64,000 bases of DNA from contig MU130532.1 in assembly GCA_015039465.1 (NCBI GenBank), forward strand, positions 259,494 through 323,493, read 5' to 3'. The stretch comes from Phlegmacium glaucopus (taxonomy: Eukaryota; Basidiomycota; Agaricomycetes; Agaricales; Cortinariaceae). Numbering within the stretch: position 1 is the first letter of the stretch; every line of letters starts with the position of its first letter. This document shows, piece by piece, positions 56,856 through 64,000 of the stretch. The position numbers and the translations under genes were made by a program. Under the pieces are notes generated by a model that ran no database searches, was not told the DNA's origin, and saw only the letters and a list, made by a program, of their open reading frames with translations.

Positions 56856-59076
56856 GGATTTGTAGACACGCATGATTTAGGTAATTAATTGTTAACGCAG
56901 AAGATTCACTCTTGCGATCTTTTTTTTTCGACGATACTACGTAGTTCTTACATTCTTGTTGTATTTATGAGTAGCAGTGGACTTTTTTCCACGCGAATTA
57001 CACATTACAGTGCTAGTAGCTTCCACTGGTATCGAGAAACAGGGTGAGAGTCAGTGTAATAGATGTGAGAAACGATCCAAGGAGGAGCGCGTGTGTAGTA
57101 CGGAGGCAGAGTTTTATTTTATTTTATTTTTGCAACGGTTGCAACTCAAACTACAGCGCTTGTATATGTTGCAGGCGGAGCGTCTCTAGGACGGACGGAC
57201 GACTTTCTCATCCCTGCGACTGCAATATTCTTAGAATCTTGGATTTCTTATGAATAGGCTCTAACGTTATGAAGGAGATCGACTCATTATCAAATGATTA
57301 TCGATAGTTACGAAGTCAGACTAGCTCCATGTGGGATTCCGGGGATATTGACAGCAGCGGTCGACTCGGACTGCGTCTTACTCACACCCTTGCTGAACAA
57401 TATCAATGATTAACAATGCTTGTCATTTTATGAAACACTAGTATAACCGGGGGGGGGGACTCGGATCGACGGATATGCCAAGTACGAATTTCAAAAATAT
57501 CATTTATGTAAACCGTCCAAAGAGGCATTGGTTGAGAAAGCCTTACGTTTCCAGAACAACCGATAAGCAGTGGTCGAGTGGGTGTGCCAAGGGGTAAAGG
57601 TACTGTTGACCAGACGATTTGAATTGGTGTATTATTTATTTCGTTTCGAGAGAAAAAAAAGACACGACACGACACAACACAACACAGCATAGAATACATA
57701 CGCTGTTTGTCACGACAAAAATAGGTTGCTTAACAACCAAGATTTTCGTTGAACAACCCTCAATAAGGGGCAAGGATATCAGTCTGATTACCGTACTAGT
57801 ATAAAATAATCAATGCGATTACAGCGGGTACAACTGCCACAATGAACATGATACATATGACCGGAACGGTCTATGGCATATATCAAGCCTTCATTTTAGG
57901 GGGAGGGGAGGGGGCAGAATCGGCAAGTTTCAAAGTATAAAAAATGCATACAAGGGGGGGAGGCGTTAGAGCATGGAAGAATCAGCACCAATGTTGGTTG
58001 CTCGAGACCAAACAAGTACAAAAAATAGTACGATCACGAGACACACGGACCACGTTAGCGCCCAAAACGGCTGTCGTTCGCCGCTATATGTATGTTTCCC
58101 ATTCATCTACTATCTCTCTTGTTTGCAATGGTACATTCTACGCCGCCGCCAATATATTCTTTATTTCACGAGCATTCATGCTCCTGTTTTCTTACTCCTT
58201 TTACCTCGTTTTATTCAAGTTGTATATTGATAGTCTAACTATTAGCAGGCATAAACGGAATATGCCTGCTCAGTTCGTATATACACAAACAACTGAGGGG
58301 AGCAAAATGTTATCTTCGTCATTACATCTTCTTGTTATTCCTTTACCTAGCTTTGTACTCTAGGTGTGTAGGAAAAATAAATACTCCGTCGTTTGAATTG
58401 AGCTTCGTACTCTAGGAAATCCAACAAGATTTATGGCATCGGACCTCGACATGCTAAGCTTTTATTTAATTACCTGATATTTATTTTTCGTTTCATTTTG
58501 GTTTTGTATTCGTGTCATTCTGGTATGCTAGAGAGATCCATGGGGTTCAGAACTGGTCGAGGGCTCAGGGAAAAGTACATAGTGGATATGCGTTTGTGTA
58601 GGGGTGCTCGACCCGTGCGAGTGTCGAGGGTTCCGTGATGAGTAAATAGATTGTAGTGAGTAAATAGGATGAAAAAGAATTCTGTGGAACGTGAGGAGCG
58701 ATGATGACGAGGTGAAACAGAGGTCGATGAGGAGAACTTTGCGACTACATGATGCTTGGGGAAATCCAACCGACTGATATTGGATGATATTTAGCTATGT
58801 GATGGGGGAGTATTCATACAAAGTTGTGTAGCTAGAGTGAGAAGAATTAATTTATGTAATATAGCGCCAGTCCATCTCGTAAAATGAACATTAGAAATTT
58901 GTGAGCTCTTGAGTCTTGGTATTGCGGCTGAGGACGCGACGCGACTTAGTCACGTGGTACCGCTACCCATATGTTGTGTTCCAAATTCAAACTCGAAGCT
59001 TCTGCTATTTACCCACTAGAGATTCGCATTTTGTCATCCCGCAACCTTACTGTGTATCTGTTTTGACCCAACGATT
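56856..59076. other. Intergenic, 2.2 kb
   Basis: No gene supported. Holds a G9 run near 57451, an ACACGACACGACACAACACA-type tract near 57660-57690, and G-rich runs near 57900-57960. Open frames at 57944-58363 overlap in two frames with no motif and no conserved splice partner. Confidence 0.45.
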
Positions 59077-59909
59077 ATGAAGAATAAAAACAAACAGACC
59101 AAGTTTCCGGTTGTGAGTCTACACTTACCTCCCTCACACGCTTATAACTCATAGTTCTCTACTCTTTGTCTCTTTGGGGGTGGGGTCGATATGCGCGTTA
59201 CAGGCCCGGATAAAAAAGATTATGCAAAAGGATGAAGAAGTGGGAAAGGTAGCTCAAGCTACACCGATTGTGATATGTCTGTTATCTCCACTTCATTCCC
59301 ATCCTTGGATCCCTGTTGACTAAGATCTGCTTACAATTCTAGCAAAAGCACTGGAATTGTTCTTAGGTTTGATTATTGAAGAATCGCATAAAGTTACATC
59401 GAACCGAGGCTCAAAGAAAGTCGAAGCTTACCATCTGTACGTGTCCAGTTCATGTGCGTTGTTCCCCTCTTATATACTAAATCAATCTTGCCTTCCCCCC
59501 CCCTCCCTCTTGATAAAGGAAACATGCCGTGGAGACAACAGAGATGCTTGATTTCTTAAAAGAAATTGTTCAAGCCATTCCTGATCCATCCGCAGGAGGT
59601 ACAATCGATCTCGACGCTGAAGGTGGAGATGTGAAAAAGAGGCGGGGTAAGGGCAAACGGGCTGCGGCAGGCGAGGTCGGGCTACCGAAGAGACGTAGAA
59701 AAAAGAAGGGAGAGACTGGGCCAGCACCCGACGACGATGACGATGCACCAGGCGAGCGCGGTGAGATAAAGCTTGAGCAATCAGCGGGAGATCAGGAAGA
59801 GGACGTGGAAATGCAGGATGATAGAGACGACAAGGATGACAGGGATGACTACGATGACGATGATGATTCGCGACCTTCTGCTCCTTCCTATCGACCTAGT
59901 TCAAGGTGA
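59077..59909 (+). CDS. BUR6: Negative cofactor 2 alpha subunit (NC2-alpha, DRAP1/Bur6), histone fold
   Basis: TBP-binding global transcription regulator acting with NC2-beta (Dr1). Four exons (59077-59112, 59204-59276, 59343-59436, 59519-59909). The H2A-like histone fold is complete: KFPVARIKKIMQKDEEVGKV, AQATPIVISKALELFLGLII, SKKVEAYHLKHAVETTEMLD and FLKEIVQAIPD. The C-terminal tail is basic (KKRRGKGKRAAAGE, KRRRKKK), a likely nuclear localisation signal, then strongly acidic (Asp-rich repeats near 59820-59875). Length and fold order fit the family. Confidence 0.93.
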
Positions 59910-60066
59910 CGAAGATATAAGGAAGGACCATAAGTCTTTCCTGCGTCGGAAAAAAGTGATTCCCTTAGCCAACTATTATGAACTGCATTGTAATATGGAC
60001 CCCGATATGTACCGTTTGTATTTATTTTTTCCACCTATCTTAAGCAGGATCATCTGTATAAATTTT

Positions 60067-61245
60067 TCAAACGAGTTCAACTTCGCCTCTCGCTACGAGG
60101 TGTTCTACGACAGAGTAAGGCATTAATGATATATGACCCTTCTCCATATCTAACGTTGCCCCACTAAATTAAGGTTATAAGCGCATGAATAGCACAAGGG
60201 AAGGACTGCGCACTCTGGAAGCCGTATTCTAGGACAGCGTCGTAATGCATGGACGAAAACGGGGCGAGATTTATCCGGTTCTGTGACTGAGTAACCTTCA
60301 GCAATCTATGGATATTTATATGAACTGAGAGATGACAAAACTCATTGGTGGCACAAATAAAGGATTATCGTCTAAGTGGGATTGCTTTTCTGGAAGGCTC
60401 TGGAGGACGGAGAGGTAAAAGTGTTGATCCGTTATTTTAGCATGCCTGAGATCCGAAGTTGAGAACCAATCGCACTCTAAAGCTATGAAAGGGGAGGAAT
60501 TTACCGACTAGCATGATCGCGTTCAGCAGCCGTCAATCGCGTTTGAATTTCGGCGTTGGTCGTTATATATCGCGCGTACTTTTCTATCTATCAAAGGATC
60601 AGGTCTATTCCCATATGACAATATTACTGTTAATCCCAACGTACCTTAAAAAGTCGTGTACGCACATAAGATCTCACGATAAACTTGACACGCTCAATTT
60701 CTGTTTGAACCAGCATAATTCGCATGTGTTCTTCCTCTGATGTGGAAGGATCTCCTCGAAGTAGCTGCACGGCTTCTGACTGGCCATGACATACAAGTGT
60801 ATTTGTGTGCAAGATTACTGAGTTTTGGAGTTATATATATATAAAGGACTTTCAAACGCACCTGTCGCCGAAGATGATCCAACAAGTTGGTCAAAAGATC
60901 TTCCTGCGCCGCAAGAATGTCCGGTGCATGTCGTTCATTCATCCAATGTCTTGTAAGCTGTTCCAGTGGCGTGCCCTGAGATTCTTCCTCTGGAAATATG
61001 CCGACTCTGTCTTCAACATCTGCAGCCATTGGTTCGCCAAAAAGGTCCTCTTCGTCTTCATTGCGCCTATAGAACGAGGGCTCGGCTTCATCTGAGAGAC
61101 CCCCAGACTTCAAAGCCTCATAATCTCTACCCCAATCCATATTGAGAACAGGCTGACAGTGATCATAGTATTGATTAGGCGCGTTTTGGGCTGCCCTAAA
61201 GTCTCGTGACGCGCGTGACAAAAAATTGGCAACAAGATTCTTCAT
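60067..61245 (-). CDS. SLD5: GINS complex subunit SLD5
   Basis: Part of the CMG helicase used in DNA replication. Minus-strand exons give PLEQLTRHWMNERHAPDILA, AQEDLLTNLLDHLRRQ, then SEAVQLLRGDPSTSEEEHMR, IMLVQTEIERVKFIVRSYVR and TRLFK|IEKYARYI, the most conserved core, followed by KITDQHFYLSVLQSLPEKQ, DKSRPVFVHALRRC and the last exon DMEKGHISLMPYSVVEHLVA... VELV (stop 60067-60069), which is the C-terminal B domain. Start is either ATG 61245 or the internal ATG 61140 (MDWGRDYEALKSGG); the shorter form is nearer to usual family length. Converges with NC2-alpha. Confidence 0.9.
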
Positions 61246-61469
61246 TCGACAATGACTGGGACGTTGAATAATGCTTAATACGCTGATGTCTCAATTATCG
61301 CTGACAGGAACGCGACGGATTGTGCTAACAGGCAGCCACCTTGTGTCGACCACTTGAGTCCATGTGCCAGTGCTTTGGAGGGTCGGATTTCGAACTGGTC
61401 TTATCCTGTTCTTTTCCTTAAAGCTCGCAGACCACTACTTGTTCACCTAACCTCGAGAGTTGGATAGAC

Positions 61470-62105
61470 GTGTTTGCCCTTTTGTTCGACCCAGCTATGC
61501 GTTCCACTATTTCTCCTAGAAGACGTTCTCAAAGTCTTGAAGTCCAAAAACGCCCTGCATTCTTCTCTCTCCCACGACAACCTCCTTTCGTGATCAGTCG
61601 TGATCGAGCCATACACAGGGACATAGAACGACCACCCATTTCTCGTCCTATGCCAATGGCTCCTCGGTCTGGCACGCCGCACCTCAAAAAAAGTATGCCA
61701 CCCCCTCGACCTGTCGTCTCTGTCTCGCCTCACACATCTGCCTGGATACAAGTGGCTGACCAAGTCGTTGGACGTCACCCCCACGGAAAGCCATTGGTCA
61801 CACGTGTTGCTACCCCAGCTGAAATAGCCTTGATTTCTGGACACATCCATATTCCTTGGGCTTATGCGCACGTGAAGAAACCCCAACCTGTACCGGTCAA
61901 AATTCAAAAACCCGCAGCGATCTATGCCCCCTTATCTATCATGCCATCCTTGGTGCTTGAGGACGTTGGGAATGCACAGGACCGGCTTATCTGGAGGGCT
62001 GTCCATAACAACGCGAGACGCTTCAAGGGCAAAAGCCTTCGCCACGCTCGCGGGAAAGAAAATGATGTCACAGCACCCCTACCTGCATGGTCTAGTCGCT
62101 GCTAG
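61470..62105 (+). CDS. Hypothetical basic Pro/Arg-rich protein
   Basis: Uninterrupted 211-codon frame, no intron needed. Composition is Arg, Pro and His rich (ISPRRRSQSLEVQKRPAFFS, PRPVVSVSPHTSAW) with a more ordered middle (ATPAEIALISGHIHIPWAYA) that may be a short conserved element. No signal peptide or membrane segment. Divergent from SLD5 with about 225 bp between starts, which supports a shared promoter. Family not recognised; the start could be the second Met (MRSTISPRRR). Confidence 0.55.
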   Translation: MFALLFDPAMRSTISPRRRSQSLEVQKRPAFFSLPRQPPFVISRDRAIHRDIERPPISRPMPMAPRSGTPHLKKSMPPPRPVVSVSPHTSAWIQVADQVVGRHPHGKPLVTRVATPAEIALISGHIHIPWAYAHVKKPQPVPVKIQKPAAIYAPLSIMPSLVLEDVGNAQDRLIWRAVHNNARRFKGKSLRHARGKENDVTAPLPAWSSRC

Positions 62106-62481
62106 AAGTTTTGTCCCCCTTGATTTTGTTCTTTCCCCCTCGAATCTATCACCCTTTGGTCTTGGTTGTTGCTATTCCTATTTATGCATCATGCATCAAA
62201 CGTGATACCAATTTTCAATCTTTAGTGCTACTTGTAGGATTCTTAACAAATACATGTACATCCGCCCGCAGGTTTTGAAATATCTCATCGGCATGAATGA
62301 TACCAAGTGATCTCGGACCGATAGCCAAAGGGGGCCGTACTTCCGAGCAGCCATTCCTATCATCCATCATCTTAGATTAATTACTCCTTGAATATAAACC
62401 ACCAAGGCCTTTCGTCCACCTTTTGTACTTGGATGCTTGTTGTCAAAGCGCTTGTACTCTGACTCTGAGCACTTGTCGCCT
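62106..62481. other. Intergenic
   Basis: 3' flank of the basic protein and promoter of the DUF3074 gene. No gene. Confidence 0.45.
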
Positions 62482-63510
62482 ATGGGGGAGTCAGCCTTTC
62501 GGATTCCGGCGATTTTTTCCTTGAAGCCAATAAAACCAGACTGTGAGCTCGATACTAGCATCCTTGGGTCTTCTCAACATTAATTGTATTCACTCCAGCG
62601 ATTCCTTCCGATGAAGCCTTCATCAGCGATAGCAAAACATTATTAGATGCATCTGTTTCCTGGCAAGCAGGGCGGGTATATCAAGGCGTCAACACGTTCC
62701 AGCAACGACAGCATACGGAAGAAGCAGGAACGACCCACTTGTGGTACACTCTCGTTAGCGTGTTGCATAAAGATGAAATCTCCTTCAAGGGTTTATGGTC
62801 CAAGATGGGGATTGATAAAATATGCAAACAGAGGAGGTGCAGTCGTTTTTGCCCATATCAAGGGGCGTTCTCATTGTCTGGGCAATTTGTAGATATTTGC
62901 CCGCGATATCCAAGGTAACACGCGTCAAGTATATCTCAGAGTCGCAGTCGATATGGACAGTGTTATATACTCCCTCGTCGCCGTTCTCACCTCGAATTTA
63001 CACAGTATTGCAAGCATCTTGGTTGCTCGAATATTCACACAAACGCAGAGGGTACATGTCTCATTTTGGCCACGCTTGATAATTGACCCACGTCATCACA
63101 GAATCATTGTCACCATTCCTATCGATCTGTCGTCCAAATCAACGCGAAACTTGGCTGAATTAGAGGAAAAGGGAGTAAGAGGGCTCTACGTTTGCGTTGA
63201 GCACATACAAGAAATGGCAGGAGACATCATTGAGTGGAGAAGGGTGGCCTGTTTAGACCCCGGTGGCTTTATTCCCAAATTTATGGCACAGAAGAGCATT
63301 CTGAACAAACTGATCGAGGTGAATGATCCAGTTATTTAGTATCGGCCGTTCTAGACAATGACACGGTTCTCGTTTGTATGCACGTCCAGGAAAACATCGA
63401 ATGCTTGAAGTGGCTGAAGAACTTGACAGAGGACGATCTTGGCGCTCAGACAAGATTGACGAATGCTAATTATCAGGACAAAAGCATAGATACAGACACG
63501 AAGCAATAAC
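62482..63510 (+). CDS. START-like DUF3074 protein (apparent frameshift)
   Basis: DUF3074 is a fungal lipid-transfer-like (START/Bet v 1 fold) domain of unknown ligand. ATG 62482 begins MGESAFRIPAIFSLKPIKP; after a 56-nt intron the frame reads IPSDEAFISDSKTLLDASVS, then HLWYTLVSVLHKDEISFKGL and WSKMGIDK. At 62820-62821 two extra bases (AT) appear to shift the frame to QTEEVQSFLPIS... KYISESQSIWTVLYTPSSPF. Introns 63052-63101 and 63319-63389 lead to IIVTIPIDLS, ELEEKGVRGLYVCVEHIQEM, DIIEWRRVACLDPGGFIP and the final ENIECLKWLKNLTEDDL, stop 63508-63510. If the AT is real this gene is broken; otherwise a sequencing error or an unseen small intron. Only 7 bp separate its stop from that of the convergent gene. 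Confidence 0.75.
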
Positions 63511-63517
63511 GACCATC

Positions 63518-64000
63518 TAGATAGCATCGTTTTCCACAAGCTTGCCACATATGATATATTTATTTGTGAAGTGTTCAATCCAACCTGTTGAGGTAATTCA
63601 GATTTATAGAAAAGCAAATTTTGGAGAGTCAAACCTTTCATATTCTCGCTAGGTAAGAAATGAATATCAGCGTACTTTCAGATACTAATAACTACTTACA
63701 TTTCGTCAGGTTTCAGGTCTTCAAGTTTGTCGAGGGGTTCATCCACAGCCGTGAGCATGTCTAATAGAAAATTTCAGGAAAATCTTCAAGAATTAAAAAT
63801 ATAAGCCATACCTAAGTCGAAAGATTGCTTAGCCATTCCTCGAGAAGCATCTCGTCCCGCAAAGTTGCCGTACATCCCATCTATTCAAGTATCAAGAAAG
63901 GGTTGACACAAAAGGATGTTGAGACTTGACACGCACTAGGACCATAGAAATTCCTTCCTGCGGTCACATCAAAGACGATGCCACTGATAGCCAACAATAT
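63518..64000 (-). CDS. DAP1: Dap1/MAPR cytochrome b5-like haem-binding protein (partial, 5' end outside window)
   Basis: Read from the right edge on the minus strand: ILLAISGIVFDVTAGRNFYG, then DGMYGNFAGRDASRGMAKQS and FDL, DMLTAVDEPLDKLEDLKPDE, IENMKGWIEHFTNKYIICGK and LVENDAI, stop 63518-63520. This is the C-terminal two thirds of the membrane-associated progesterone receptor/Dap1 domain, including the FYGP...YGNFAGRDASR haem-pocket signature with its Tyr residues. Dap1 supports cytochrome P450 sterol demethylation. Introns are 48-60 nt. The N-terminus and membrane anchor lie beyond 64000. Confidence 0.9.

Noticed and set aside
57944..58363. Plus frame of 139 codons
   Set aside because: Overlapped by another frame, no motif, begins in a G-rich run; likely chance.
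1..64000. tRNA, rRNA or CRISPR arrays
   Set aside because: No cloverleaf, rRNA-like block or regular repeat-spacer series was noticed by eye; a tRNAscan run would be needed to exclude tRNAs formally.

Overview
The window is a piece of a basidiomycete nuclear genome, almost certainly a mushroom-forming agaricomycete. The signs are genes cut by many introns of about 48-70 nt, Agaricomycete-type families (fungal SLATT, DUF6534, Crinkler-type NTPase, F-box-like LRR proteins) and a hAT transposon with GGCTTGG-rich ends. All gene models were spliced by eye from GT-AG (sometimes GC-AG) junctions; no database search was possible.

Layout. 0.8-6.7 kb: a Zn2Cys6 transcription factor (+) with unusually long introns around the zinc cluster. 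7.5-9.4 kb: a small secreted ORF followed by broken chitin synthase and ABC-transporter fragments. 9.8-16.1 kb: a Crinkler-type gene (-) split by a 3,425-bp hAT-like element with an 8-bp target-site duplication. 16.2-18.6 kb: repeat-rich (possible LTR remnant, minisatellite, a dispersed repeat carrying a small MITE). 19.1-35.7 kb: a dense block of ordinary genes: F-box-like protein, DUF2470 membrane protein, NAD-dependent epimerase, MTO1 (mitochondrial tRNA modification), an MFS sugar transporter, a carboxyltransferase relic and RPO41 (mitochondrial RNA polymerase). 36.6-42.4 kb: a tandem segmental duplication of a SLATT gene plus a DUF6534 gene; the first unit kept SLATT and broke DUF6534, the second did the reverse.

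43.5-55 kb holds the most unusual content: four paralogous minus-strand genes (A-D), each with a signal peptide, a probable Kex2 (KR) processing site, a very compact kinase-like domain (Gly-rich loop, beta-3 Lys, alpha-C Glu, a D-x4-N catalytic-loop-like motif and an IDW/VDW DFG-like motif) and a Pro/His-rich tail ending in a Cys-His-Cys motif. They share a three-exon structure and a TATA box at a fixed distance. Between them lie relics: a Ser/Thr-rich membrane protein and a GDT1-family transporter broken by a stop and a 4-bp duplication.

55.4-64 kb returns to housekeeping genes: an F-box-like protein, NC2-alpha (Bur6/DRAP1), the GINS subunit SLD5, a basic Pro-rich protein, a DUF3074 START-like protein and, running off the edge, a Dap1/MAPR haem-binding protein. 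The gene-dense blocks are typical core genome; the 7-18 kb and 36-55 kb blocks are accessory, duplicated and transposon-marked.
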